The notes below the pieces were generated by a model. That model had not been told where the DNA came from, did no database searches, and worked only from the letters and a program-made list of their open reading frames with translations. From positions 548,357-612,356 of the forward strand of contig CAVUVM010000012.1 in assembly GCA_963744935.1 (NCBI GenBank): DNA of 64,000 nucleotides, in the 5' to 3' direction. The stretch is from Bog-473 sp963744935 (GTDB taxonomy: Bacteria > Actinomycetota > Acidimicrobiia > Acidimicrobiales > RAAP-2). This document shows, one piece after another, positions 1 through 8,883 of the stretch (positions within the stretch are counted from its first letter, which is position 1; every line of letters starts with the position of its first letter). A program made the position numbers and the translations under genes.

Positions 1-1526
1 AGCGCGTCGAGCGGTCAGACGTGGCTGCTCCGCGTGAGCCAGACCACGGCGTATCTCTCCGCCAACCTCCCCTTCAACACGCCAGGCGTCGGAGCCAACG
101 GCGCTCCGTTGTGGTTCACCTCCGACAGTGGCCAGACATGGTCCTCCCGGCCAATCCCCTGCGGCTTCGTTGCCTTCACGGTGGCGTTGTCGGCCGCGCC
201 GGACGGGACACTCTTCGCGGTGTGCGCGGGGCAGCCGTCTGCGGGAAGTTCGCTCAAGTCCGTGCTGGAATCAACCAACGATGGGATCACGTGGACCGTC
301 ATGCTCCCGTGTCCCTCGGCGAGAACCGCATCAGGCTCTGGGTCGCTGAACTGCGCGACCTCGCCGCTCGCCAGTGGCTACCTAGGTGAAATCGATGCGG
401 TCTCTGACTCCACCGTGTTCCTCGCCGGACCGAGAAGCCCGCTGCTGGTGACTCGAGACGGAGGAACCACCTGGGCGCCCGCGGCGCCGACGATAGAAGA
501 CGGCGCCGACTATACGAGCTCGGTCACCTTCTTCAACCCGTCTGTCGGCGTCGTGCTCGGCAACGACGGCCTGCGCGACACGATCTGGTCGACGTCCGAT
601 GGCGGACTTCTCTGGCATTCGACCCAACCGGTCACACCGTCCGTGCCACGGGCGGCGACCGCCCCCCTCAGCCGGTGTTCGCTCTCCTCGGTGTCGGCGT
701 CCGCAAGCCATGCCGCGGTTGTGCTCGGCCATGTCGGCGTCGTGCTCATCTTCACGGACACGCGTTCGCCACGATGCACCGTGCGCGGATACCCACTGGT
801 CACGCTGTCGGCCCACCGGGTGACACACACGCTCCTGGGCTACTTGGGCGGATTGGAGGGCACCTCCATCCTCCCCACGATCACCCTTTCGCGAGGCCAG
901 AGCGCGTCCGCGCTGCTCGAGGGTTCCGATAGCAACCGAAGCGGGCATCGTTGCTCGAACGTCACCGCGCTCCGGGTCGCGCTGCCGGGCTCAACGAGCT
1001 CCACCATGGTGCAGCTCGAGCGCAGCAATGAGATGACCGCGTGCGGCGGACTCGAGGTGCATCCGCTGGTGGCCGGTGGCTCGGGAACGGTGCTGTCGTC
1101 GGACCCCTGCACGCCGAGCATGCTCGGCATCCACGGGGGCCGACAAGGTGAGGCTGGTACTGCAGAAGGCACCATCGTGGTCACCAACGTCGGCGGCACG
1201 ACCTGCACGCTTGCAGTCGACCCGGTGCTCACCCTCCTCGACTCGCGGGGTCTCCCCTTCAGGTCTCGTCTGGGAGCCCATTCCGGCCCATCCAGCCATT
1301 GTGGCTCTTGCCCGGGGAATCGGCGGCGCTGATCACGAGCTGGTCGAACTGGTGCCACGGCGACCCTGGTCCACTGCGAGTCGAGATCCAGTTCCCCAAC
1401 AACAGAGGTTTCGTTGTCGGAACATTCGACGGTCCGCCCGGCTTCCAAGCGACCCCAACTTGCGTTTCGGCGGCGAGCCCGTCTCAGATACGTATCGTCG
1501 ACTCCTACCTGCGCTGGCCGGACTAA
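1..1526 (+). CDS. Asp-box repeat protein with C-terminal DUF4232 domain, 5' partial and frameshifted
   Basis: The reading frame is open from the first base, so the true start lies upstream; the GTG at 34 is only the first start codon inside the window. Asp-box motifs (S/T-x-D-x-G-x-T-W type) recur near the start: SSGQTW, TSDSGQTW, STNDGITW, TRDGGTTW and TSDGGLLW. This indicates a beta-propeller such as sialidase-like or Ycf48-like proteins, probably extracytoplasmic. The last part (from about 1105) matches DUF4232, with CTPSMLGIHGG and the paired Cys in TTCTL. The first frame stops at 1332, but the expected DUF4232 ending (PGESAALITSWSNWC onward) continues in another frame to 1526. A frameshift therefore lies at about 1260-1300. 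Function is unknown. The break could be a real mutation or an indel error. Confidence 0.6.
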
Positions 1527-1627
1527 CCGACCGTTTTCCCCGTCAAAACGCTGCCCCAATCCGTCACCATGTAGGAGGGCAGGGGTCGTAACGCGGGCGT
1601 TACTCACGCCCACGAGTAACGGTGCCC

Positions 1628-2383
1628 TCATCCGTCGCCCGAGCTGCCACGCATTCTGTTCGCTACCTTGCGTCCCAGGCGCGCCAGATCCGCCCTGATT
1701 CCTGACTGGGCCTGTAAGGGCGGTGCTTCTCGTGGCAGGTGGCTGAGGTCCATCTCTTTGGCGCAGATGAAAGCTACCCGGCCCCCGCTGGCGAAGCGGG
1801 CCATTCTCCGCTCATCTGACAATGTGAGCGCCAGGGGAACGCACTGGAACCCGAACTGGGTCGCCAGGTCGATGACGGCCTGACGGGTGGGGTAGAAGAC
1901 CAGTTCATAGTCGATGGCGTTCGTACGCTCCGTGATGGCCTCGTGCCCCACCGCGAAGGCGCTGCCGGGGAGCATCGAGACCGCTGTGTCAATGACGATC
2001 AACTTTGCCTCAGCCATCACCTCGAACAGCTCGACGGGCTTGGCGACGTGGTAGAGAAGACCGAGGCACAGAACTATGTCGAAGGAGGGATCGGGCGACA
2101 GGTCGAAAACATTGCCCACCTCGAAGCGGTAGCGGTCGCGGTCAATCCCCGCCTCGGCGAAGCGGCGATTGGCCGCCTCGATGTGGAAGTCGCGTCCGTC
2201 GACTCCGAGAACGAAGTCCGCGCCAGCTTCGGCGGCGCTGAGCGACCACGGCCCGGTGTTACAAGCCAGGTCGAGCACCCGGTGACCGCTGAGCGATCCC
2301 CCACACAGACCCACGAGGGGTTCAAAGAAGTAGCGGTATCGCTGGAGGAAGCGATTCGCCCGCTCCTCTTCGCTCCGGCCCAT
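1628..2383 (-). CDS. class I SAM-dependent methyltransferase
   Basis: The 251-residue protein has a Rossmann methyltransferase core. Motif I is VLDLACNTGPW (about residues 36-46), the acidic ribose-binding residue is in GVDGRD, and the post-III segment is LCLGLLYHVAKP. The LGxLYH pattern is shared with CmoB-like and small-molecule or sugar methyltransferases. The substrate cannot be read from sequence; glycosyltransferases and a sulfotransferase nearby make a glycan or glycolipid plausible. An in-frame stop lies just upstream, so ATG 2383 is the first possible start. No Shine-Dalgarno is visible, but TAGCGT stands 7 nt before the ATG, as in leaderless genes elsewhere in this window. Confidence 0.75.
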   Translation of the reverse strand: MGRSEEERANRFLQRYRYFFEPLVGLCGGSLSGHRVLDLACNTGPWSLSAAEAGADFVLGVDGRDFHIEAANRRFAEAGIDRDRYRFEVGNVFDLSPDPSFDIVLCLGLLYHVAKPVELFEVMAEAKLIVIDTAVSMLPGSAFAVGHEAITERTNAIDYELVFYPTRQAVIDLATQFGFQCVPLALTLSDERRMARFASGGRVAFICAKEMDLSHLPREAPPLQAQSGIRADLARLGRKVANRMRGSSGDG

Positions 2384-2390
2384 GTCGAGA

Positions 2391-2396
2391 ACGCTA
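2391..2396 (-). promoter_or_regulatory. putative leaderless -10 element of the methyltransferase gene
   Basis: TAGCGT (TANNNT pattern) lies 7 nt before the ATG at 2383, and no Shine-Dalgarno is present. The spacing would put transcription start at or next to the ATG. Confidence 0.4.
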
Positions 2397-2857
2397 TGTC
2401 ACCGGTCGGCGGCGGACCCAATCTTCGAAAGTGTGATTGCTCTGCTCTCGTCGCCATATCGAACAAGGCGGAGCGACCCGAGCGTTACCTGGACTTGATG
2501 TGGAGGTCGCGGAAATCGCAAATTGATAAGTGCCGCGGCATGCGTATGGGGTTGCAGTTCATTGCGATCCCGTCTGGACGCTCTGCTCCCCAGATATGGG
2601 CAACACCGACTCTGAGCCGCCAAAGAGACCAGCCGCGTGCGCGGGGAGGTCCTGAAGCAAGTAGAGGACCTCGTGGCTGAGCCAGTTCACCAGGATGGAT
2701 GTTCGAGATCCTTGAACGAGTATCTCGATAAGGACTCGCGGCCGCTGCCGTTCTGCGGGAACGAGCTGGCGACAGTTGCGTCTTTCGGCACGTGCTACCT
2801 GAGCAGCGGCCGTTCGGTACGCTGCCCGGCGACAGACACGAGAAGGAGACGGCGCCA
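2397..2857. other. gene-free stretch
   Basis: I see no supported gene between the divergent methyltransferase and GH13 genes. Short open frames here lack recognisable homology or ribosome binding sites. The stretch probably holds the promoter of the GH13-GT1 pair, but no convincing -35/-10 pair could be assigned. Confidence 0.5.
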
Positions 2858-4453
2858 GTGAGCCCGCAGACCGACCTGGACCGCTGGTGGCATGGCGGCG
2901 TCTTTTATCAGATCTATCCGCGCTCGTACGCGGACACGAACGGTGACGGCGTGGGTGACCTGCCCGGCATCATCTCGAAGCTCGACCATCTGGCTCGGCT
3001 TGGTATCGACGGGGTGTGGCTCTCACCGCTCACCTGCTCGCCCAACCGCGACTGGGGCTACGACGTCTCGAACTACCGGGACATCGACCCCAGCTTCGGC
3101 ACCCTCGGCGATCTCGACACCCTCGTGCGCGAGGCAGGCGCCCGGGGGATCCGCATCCTGATGGACCTGGTACCGAACCACACGAGCGACCAGCACGCAT
3201 GGTTCGTCGACGCGCTCCGCGGTCGTGACGCCGCCCACCGTGACTATTACGTCTGGGCCGAACCCAAGCCCGACGGCAGCCTGCCCAACAACTGGGTCAG
3301 CATCTTCGGCGGCCCGGCGTGGGAGTTCGACCAGCCCAGCGGGCAGTACTACCTGCACAACTTCGAGGCGGCCCAGCCGGACCTCAACTGGTGGAACGAC
3401 GACGTCCGCCGCGAGTTCGAGGAGATCGTGCGGTTCTGGTGGGACCGCGGCGTGGCCGGCTTCCGCATCGACGTTTGCAACATGATGATCAAGGACGAGG
3501 AGCTGCGCGACAACCCGCTGGCGACGAAGGACGACCCCATCGAGCAGCAGTTCATGGGCGTGCGCTACGTCTACAACACGGACCGTCCCGAGGCGCACGA
3601 CATCCTGCGCAGCTGGCGCATCATTGCTGACAGCTACGAGCCCGGACGCCTGCTCATCGGCGAGACCAACGTCGAGACGCTCGAGCGCCTCGTGCAGTTC
3701 TACGGTTCGGGGCGCAACGAGCTTCACGGCGGCTTCAACTTCCAGTTCATGCACGCTCCCTTCGAGGCGGGCGCCCTGCGGGGGGTCGTAGAGGGCACCG
3801 AAGCGCTCCTCCCCGAGGGCGCGTGGCCCACCTGGCACGGCTCCAACCACGACTTCTCACGTCTGGCCACCCGGTGGGCCGACGGCGACCCGGACAAGGT
3901 AAAGGTCGCACTGCTCGTACTGCTGACCCTGCGCGGGACGCCGTTCTTGTTCCAGGGGGACGAGATAGGCCTTGTCGACGGGGACGTGCCCAAAGAGGAG
4001 ATGCTCGATCCCGTCGGCGTCCGCTTCTTCCCCTATGCCGGACGCGACCCCGAACGCACGCCGATGCCCTGGCACGGCGGGCCCGGCGGTGGCTTCAGCG
4101 AACCGGGCGTGCGCCCGTGGCTGCCCCTCGCCGACCCGGACGCCTGCAACGTGGCCGACCAGGAGGGCGACGCCGATTCGGTCCTCGAGTTCTGCCGGCG
4201 GGTCATCGCGGCGCGGCGCGCCAGCGATGATCTCGCTGTCGGCGACTACCGCTCGCTCCCCTCGGCCGCGCACTCGTGGGCCTACGCCCGCGGGGACCAG
4301 ACCACCGTCCTCCTGTCCATGAGCGACGCACCGGTGACCTTCGAGGGAGTGCACGGAGTGGTCGCGGTGAGCACCGACGCCGGCCTGGAGGGATCGAGTG
4401 TGGAAGGGAGATTGACCCTCCCGGCATGGAGCGGCGCCGTCGTCGCGCGATGA
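2858..4453 (+). CDS. GH13 family alpha-glucosidase (oligo-1,6-glucosidase/alpha-amylase family)
   Basis: The 531-residue cytoplasmic-type enzyme is predicted to hydrolyse (or transfer) alpha-glucosidic bonds of short oligosaccharides. It begins with the family signature VFYQIYPRSYADTNGDG. The conserved regions follow in order: DLVPNHTS, then GFRIDV with the nucleophile Asp about residue 205, then LIGETN with the acid/base Glu about 269, then SNHDFSR with the transition-state Asp about 332. I chose GTG 2858 because AGAAGGAG (2841-2848) is ideally spaced before it; an upstream in-frame start at 2792 adds a tail without homology. The stop overlaps the following glycosyltransferase start (ATGA), so the two are translationally coupled. 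No signal peptide is seen. Exact substrate is undetermined. Confidence 0.9.
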   Translation: MSPQTDLDRWWHGGVFYQIYPRSYADTNGDGVGDLPGIISKLDHLARLGIDGVWLSPLTCSPNRDWGYDVSNYRDIDPSFGTLGDLDTLVREAGARGIRILMDLVPNHTSDQHAWFVDALRGRDAAHRDYYVWAEPKPDGSLPNNWVSIFGGPAWEFDQPSGQYYLHNFEAAQPDLNWWNDDVRREFEEIVRFWWDRGVAGFRIDVCNMMIKDEELRDNPLATKDDPIEQQFMGVRYVYNTDRPEAHDILRSWRIIADSYEPGRLLIGETNVETLERLVQFYGSGRNELHGGFNFQFMHAPFEAGALRGVVEGTEALLPEGAWPTWHGSNHDFSRLATRWADGDPDKVKVALLVLLTLRGTPFLFQGDEIGLVDGDVPKEEMLDPVGVRFFPYAGRDPERTPMPWHGGPGGGFSEPGVRPWLPLADPDACNVADQEGDADSVLEFCRRVIAARRASDDLAVGDYRSLPSAAHSWAYARGDQTTVLLSMSDAPVTFEGVHGVVAVSTDAGLEGSSVEGRLTLPAWSGAVVAR

Positions 4454-5862
4454 CGAGGATGCCGGCGGGGCGCCGGCGCTTCGTGCTGTGCACCACGCCG
4501 GCCCAGGGCCACACTGCGCCGCTGCTGGCGCTGGCCCGCCGCCTCGTCGCCGATGACCACGCCGTGACCTTCTTCACCACCGCGCACTATCGAGGCCAGG
4601 TGGAGGCGACCGGCGCCTCCTTCGTGGCCTTCGCGCCCGAGGACGACTCCCACGACCTGATGGTGGCCAACCCCGAGCGCGAGTCCTCGTCGCGGCGCGG
4701 CGTGCGTGGGGTGAAGGACGACTTGCGGCGGATCTTCGTGGGGCCGCTCGCCGGCCAGTGTCGCGGTCTGCGCGCCATCCTGGCGGACTTCCCAACCGAG
4801 TGCATCGTCGTCGACTCCATGTTCTTCGGTGCGCTGCCCCTCGCGCTCGGGCCCGCTTCCGCCCGACCTGCCTTGGCCTGTGTCGGCGTCATGCCTTTGG
4901 CGTCGTGCAGCCGCGACACGGCTCCTTTCGGCACGGCCTTCCAACCCGGCACGGGCCCGCTTCATCGCGCGCGCAACCGAAGTCTCAACTGGCTCACCGA
5001 GCACCTGGTCTTGGCCGACATCCAGCGGCTGGCCCGTCGTCGGCTGGCCGAGGCCGGCGCGTCGGGGTTCCCGGGCTATCTCATTGACCTCCAGCCAAAA
5101 GTCGTCGACGCCTACCTGCAGGCGACGGTCGAGGGGTTCGAGTACCCGCGCCCGGACCTCGCACCGAGTGTCCGTTTCGTCGGGCCCATCCTGGCGCCGC
5201 CCGCTACCGCGTTCGAGCCGCCACCGTGGTGGGACGAGTTGGCCGCGGACCGCCCCGTGGTCCACGTCACCCAGGGCACCCTCGACAACGCCGACCTCGG
5301 GCGCCTGCTACTGCTGAGCGCGCGTGCGCTCGCCCACGAGGACGTGCTCGTCGTCGCCACCACCGGCGGGCCCGACCCGACGCCACTTCGGCGCGGGCTG
5401 CCGGCCAACGTGCGCCTCGAGCGCTTCATCCCCCACGACGTCTTGTTGCCCCACGTCGACGCCATGGTGACCAACGGCGGCTACGGCGGCGTGCAGCAGG
5501 CGCTGGCCCACGGGGTCCCGCTGGTCGTCGCCGGCGACAGCGAGGACAAGCCGGAGGTGGCCGCCCGCGTGCAGTGGTGTGGTGCCGGCGTCAACCTGCA
5601 TACAGGCCGCCCGTCGCCGGCGATGATCACGCGCGCCGTGCGTCGGGTCCTCACCCGCCCGTCGTACCGCCGCCGGGCCAGAGCACTGCGGACGCAGATT
5701 CAGAGGACCGACCCGCTGGAGTCGATCACCGCTGTGCTCGAGGACCTGTGCACGGGGAGCGAGCGACCGGTAGGGAAGCAGCCGCCGAGCGGGCAGGGCT
5801 TTGACGGGTCTGAGCGGAGGCGTACTCGAGGTGAACACAAGACTCGTCAGGTTGAAATCTGA
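4450..5862 (+). CDS. GT1-family (UGT/MGT-like) glycosyltransferase
   Basis: The 470-residue protein has the two-domain GT-B fold of macrolide, sterol and rhamnosyl glycosyltransferases. The N-terminal catalytic His is in PAQGHTAPLLALARRL (about residue 21). The C-terminal nucleotide-sugar motif spans RFIPHDVLLPHVDAMVTNGG, followed by YGGVQQALAHGVPLVVAGD (about residues 325-365). ATG 4450 overlaps the GH13 stop by four bases (ATGA), pointing to co-translation. The acceptor is unknown; a secondary metabolite or lipid is typical of this family. About 40 charged residues after position 425 look like an unconserved tail. A decayed fragment closely similar to the NGGYGG region lies inverted at 7503-7603. 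Confidence 0.85.
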   Translation: MTRMPAGRRRFVLCTTPAQGHTAPLLALARRLVADDHAVTFFTTAHYRGQVEATGASFVAFAPEDDSHDLMVANPERESSSRRGVRGVKDDLRRIFVGPLAGQCRGLRAILADFPTECIVVDSMFFGALPLALGPASARPALACVGVMPLASCSRDTAPFGTAFQPGTGPLHRARNRSLNWLTEHLVLADIQRLARRRLAEAGASGFPGYLIDLQPKVVDAYLQATVEGFEYPRPDLAPSVRFVGPILAPPATAFEPPPWWDELAADRPVVHVTQGTLDNADLGRLLLLSARALAHEDVLVVATTGGPDPTPLRRGLPANVRLERFIPHDVLLPHVDAMVTNGGYGGVQQALAHGVPLVVAGDSEDKPEVAARVQWCGAGVNLHTGRPSPAMITRAVRRVLTRPSYRRRARALRTQIQRTDPLESITAVLEDLCTGSERPVGKQPPSGQGFDGSERRRTRGEHKTRQVEI

Positions 5863-5941
5863 GCGCGGTTGCGTGATCCTTGATCGGGTTTGAGACTGGC
5901 CTGGGACTCAAGAGCAGACCGCTGAGGAGACGACATGGGCA

Positions 5942-6919
5942 GTGCGCACGAGCGAGCGGGGCGTCGTAATGGCTCCCGCTGATCCTCACGCGACTTCGAT
6001 GCCTCCTTGTGTTGCGGTCATAGGCATGGGTCGCAGCGGAACGTCGGCTACCGCGGGGCTCTTAGTCGACCTCGGACTTGCAGCAGGCCCTCCGGACGAT
6101 CTCGTTCCAGCGTCGGTTGACAACGAGCGAGGCCATTGGGAAAGCAACACCGTCCTGTGGCTCAACGTACGCCTTTTGCGTGCAGTCGGTGGCACGACGT
6201 TTGGACCTCCACCCGTCACTCTTGAGTGGGATGACACGCTCAACTACGAGAAGAGAGTGGCGAACGCAGGGAGGTGGTACACGGAGACATACTCCGGAAC
6301 ACCACTGGTGGTAAAGGATCCCCGGATGTGCCTCACGCTCGGCTTTTGGCGCAAGGCACTGCCCGTGCCAATGGCCGCGCTCTTTGTTCTGCGCGATCCA
6401 CTCGCAGTTGCCCGCTCCTTACATGCTCGAGATGAACTGCCAATGTCTCTTGGTCTTGCGCTCTGGGATCGGTATGTGCGATCGGCGTCACTGGGTTTGC
6501 GTGGCTTGCCGACTCTGGTCCTGGAGTACGACCAGATGCTTTCTGATCCGATCGCAACAACGTCAACGATCGTCAAATTTCTCAACACAGTCGACATTGA
6601 CGTGTCCCCTGAGGCGCAGGAACTCGCTTCGAGACGGCTCGACCCGGGTCTGCGCCACCATCAATTGCAGGAAGACGAGTACTCCGACTTGGCAACGGTT
6701 CAGCATCAAGTCTTCGAACGACTCGTCTCTCGTGTCGGCATCCATGGCGCGTGGACTCCCGAATCCCTGCCCGAACCGCCACTGTGGGTCGAAGATTGCC
6801 TCGCTCTGTTCCGACGGTACGAGCTTGCGGAATTCGAGACGTGGCTAAGGCTGCGCGAATTGCAAGCTTCGCGAACGTTCAGGTTCGCGTCATGGCTCAA
6901 GCGGGCCACCAGCCACTGA
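5942..6919 (+). CDS. sulfotransferase family protein
   Basis: The 325-residue protein has the PAPS-binding loop GMGRSGTSATAGLL (about residues 28-41) and the 3'-phosphate-binding segment VLRDPLAVARSLHARDEL (about 148-165, with the typical Arg and Ser). It is predicted to move sulfate from PAPS to a carbohydrate or lipid hydroxyl; the acceptor is unknown. PAPS supply genes (cysD, cysNC) lie far away, at 58.6-61.4 kb. The start is uncertain. GTG 5942 lies 12 nt after GAGGAG (5924-5929), ATG 5969 is a second option, and ATG 5935 has the best spacing but opens only a 15-codon frame. The coding sequence is visibly poorer in GC than its neighbours, suggesting transfer. Confidence 0.8.
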   Translation: MRTSERGVVMAPADPHATSMPPCVAVIGMGRSGTSATAGLLVDLGLAAGPPDDLVPASVDNERGHWESNTVLWLNVRLLRAVGGTTFGPPPVTLEWDDTLNYEKRVANAGRWYTETYSGTPLVVKDPRMCLTLGFWRKALPVPMAALFVLRDPLAVARSLHARDELPMSLGLALWDRYVRSASLGLRGLPTLVLEYDQMLSDPIATTSTIVKFLNTVDIDVSPEAQELASRRLDPGLRHHQLQEDEYSDLATVQHQVFERLVSRVGIHGAWTPESLPEPPLWVEDCLALFRRYELAEFETWLRLRELQASRTFRFASWLKRATSH

Positions 6920-7051
6920 GGTGCTCCGACAGGTTGAACGGCGCCACCCTCTGAGCCGTTGCCCGCGATTGCTGATGCAGCGCCGGATGCTGGCCGCCGG
7001 CCCAAATCGTCCAGACGCCTATTCCTTCGAATCTGAAGGCACACGCACATC

Positions 7052-7283
7052 TCACCCGTTGACCGGGGACATATCGGCATAGTGGTCGCCGTTCGCCTGC
7101 GCCACCGCGTCGAGTACCACCAGGTCCTCCTCGGTCAGCTCGACGTCGAGTACCACCAGGTCCTCTCCGAGGTAGCGGCACCGCTGGTCCCCGGAATGGG
7201 CGCGACGTCCCGTCCCGCCGCGCGCACGAAGGCAAGCGCGCGACACCTCCAGGCCCTGGTTCCCGAGCGGGATTCTCTCCATC
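7052..7283 (-). pseudogene. decayed aldo-keto reductase remnant with large internal deletion
   Basis: This is a relic of the intact reductase at 8884-9858. It keeps the first 15 codons (MERIPLGNQGLEVSR) and the last 70 or so (ending YADMSPVNG), but roughly 750 bp in between are gone. The junction is near 7225-7245. The C-terminal part also carries frameshifts, and a 21-bp segment is duplicated (around 7109 and 7145) so that DLVVLD appears twice. The distance to the upstream PPOX relic is almost the same as in the intact pair. Confidence 0.75.
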
Positions 7284-7377
7284 GGTGCGGCTCCTCTCGT
7301 GGCTTTCATAGCTGGTCGCGGTGGCCACAGTGACGAAGCTGGTCGTCGCTCGACGCGCTCCACCCTACGGGTGAGGC

Positions 7378-7502
7378 TCAGCCGGCGTTCGACGAGATCC
7401 GCTCCGCCCGCACGAAAGCGGCACAGCGCCGCTCGGCCGCCATGACGCTGTCGAACTCGGGCCAGTCCTGGTGCGTCCCGCCCGCCGCGCGGAACACAGC
7501 TA
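7378..7502 (-). pseudogene. C-terminal fragment of the PPOX-family flavoprotein gene
   Basis: This segment encodes about 40 residues (FRAAGGTHQDW to ISSNAG) nearly identical to the end of the gene at 9955-10395. Similarity stops abruptly at about 7500, where the frame runs into a glycosyltransferase-like fragment. No start codon or N-terminal flavin-binding part remains. It forms a duplicated, decayed unit with the reductase relic at 7052-7283. Confidence 0.75.
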
Positions 7503-7603
7503 TCCGGACGGCGGCCTCGGACTTGTCCTCGCTGTCGCCGGCGACGACCAGCGGCACCTTGTGGGCCAGCGCCCGCTGCACGCCGCCATGGCCACCGTTG
7601 GCA
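7503..7603 (-). pseudogene. internal fragment of a GT1 glycosyltransferase gene
   Basis: About 30 codons read NGGHGGVQRALAHKVPLVVA then GDSEDKSE, closely similar in DNA and protein to 5475-5570 of the intact glycosyltransferase but in inverted orientation. The fragment is fused to the PPOX C-terminal relic at about 7502. It contains only part of the nucleotide-sugar-binding motif and cannot be functional alone. The source may be the neighbouring gene or another GT1 paralogue. Confidence 0.7.
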
Positions 7604-7748
7604 CGACGTCCTCCACGGGGTTCCACCGGCGCCCGCGACACTCGGGCAGTAGAGTGCGCGGCGGGCCTCATGGGCAGGATGCCCGGTCCGGAGTCGGCCT
7701 TTTTCCACGAGGATGCTGAAGGCCTGACTCTCTACGAGGAGAACTCTG

Positions 7749-8831
7749 TTGAATAGTCCTTTTGCATTCCCCGAACCAGAAGAAGGTCCGGACGAACTGC
7801 CTCAGATAACGGATGCGCAAGGGTGGGCGAGGGCCCACATCGTGCGGAGTCGACTGGGTGTCAGAATATTCGGAACCGGCGTTAGCGCCTGGGGGCCGCA
7901 CTACTATCGCAAGAACCCGTCTGATCCAGAGCCACTAGAGCCAGGCGAGTTCCTTCTGTTCGCCCTCTTCAAGGCCTACAACAACGAGCACATGATCTCC
8001 GGCTCGGTGCAAAATGCCTTCGCACAGGGAGTCGACAGGGTGTTCGTACTCGATAACGGGAGCACTGACAAAACGCTGGAACGCGCGGAGGCTGCGGGCG
8101 CGACACTCGCCAAGCGTGTTGAGACCGAATGGTTCGACGAGGGTCTGCTTACTGCTGTGATGCAGGGCATCGTGGTGGAACAATCCATTGGTGCCGGCGC
8201 ACAACACGTGTGGTGGCTGTTCCTCGACCATGACGAATTCCCCGAAGGACCTGATGGCCTCACCGTCAAGGAGTACCTCCTGACGCTGGACCGCCGATTC
8301 AGGGTCGTCGGTTCGACCTTCTTGAACCATATTCCAACCGGGAAACCTGAATACATCAGCGGATTTCATCCGCTGGACTTCCAACCCAATTGCTACATAC
8401 TGGATCGAGAAGGCAACTGTGCGTTCAATCACCACAAGCATCCGCTCCAACGGTTCGATCGCGGACACCATTTTCTGAATTGCTCGAACGGAGCGCACAG
8501 CGTCAGCAGCCACGATAAGTCGACCAATTGGGAACCAGATGGAATTGTCACGCATCATTTTCAATATGGCGAGGAGGCAGCGACACGAGCAGCCGTTCTC
8601 CATGCCGCCGGTCGATACGTCGTCTACGAAGAGACAAACCCAAAGAAATTCGGTGCGACGCTCCGGTTGCCGACACTCGATGCGGTGTACTCGGGCCAAT
8701 GGGACAAGGTCAACGCAAGACCAGGTGGCCCCACCGTGGCAGACATGAATCCCCAACCGTGGCCACACGAGCCCTTGCGGTGGTACTCCAAAGAAGACCT
8801 GCAGGGCGCCCAGACAGGCACACGTACCTGA
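7749..8831 (+). CDS. GT2-like glycosyltransferase (Glyco_tranf_2_4 type)
   Basis: The 360-residue protein resembles GT-A transferases. FKAYNNE and FVLDNGSTDKTLERA form the nucleotide-binding start (about residues 75-115). WWLFLDHDEFPEG (about 155-167) supplies the DxD-like metal-binding motif. HHKHPLQRFDR and VTHHFQYG, both His-rich, are further family-like segments. The start is TTG 7749, chosen because GAGGAG (7736-7741) lies 7 nt upstream and no better start follows. Base composition is clearly less GC-rich than the surrounding genes, like the sulfotransferase, suggesting a foreign origin. It lies between a decayed and an intact copy of the reductase/PPOX pair. Substrates are unknown. Confidence 0.75.
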   Translation: MNSPFAFPEPEEGPDELPQITDAQGWARAHIVRSRLGVRIFGTGVSAWGPHYYRKNPSDPEPLEPGEFLLFALFKAYNNEHMISGSVQNAFAQGVDRVFVLDNGSTDKTLERAEAAGATLAKRVETEWFDEGLLTAVMQGIVVEQSIGAGAQHVWWLFLDHDEFPEGPDGLTVKEYLLTLDRRFRVVGSTFLNHIPTGKPEYISGFHPLDFQPNCYILDREGNCAFNHHKHPLQRFDRGHHFLNCSNGAHSVSSHDKSTNWEPDGIVTHHFQYGEEAATRAAVLHAAGRYVVYEETNPKKFGATLRLPTLDAVYSGQWDKVNARPGGPTVADMNPQPWPHEPLRWYSKEDLQGAQTGTRT

Positions 8832-8883
8832 GTTGTGCACCGCGCAGCGCACGCTGCGACGGGCACCCCTGGCTGCCGCCCGG

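Noticed and set aside
3023..3850. Long minus-strand open frame opposite the GH13 gene
   Set aside because: Composition is typical of the antisense of a high-GC gene; no domain or ribosome binding site, while the plus-strand gene has clear catalytic motifs.
5935..5982. 15-codon ATG frame with ideal GAGGAG spacing ahead of the sulfotransferase
   Set aside because: Could be a leader peptide, but it has no recognisable attenuator or codon bias and may only reflect an uncertain start; kept as a note in the sulfotransferase entry.
6920..7051. Possible small gene downstream of the sulfotransferase
   Set aside because: No frame with start, ribosome binding site or similarity; only gene debris follows.
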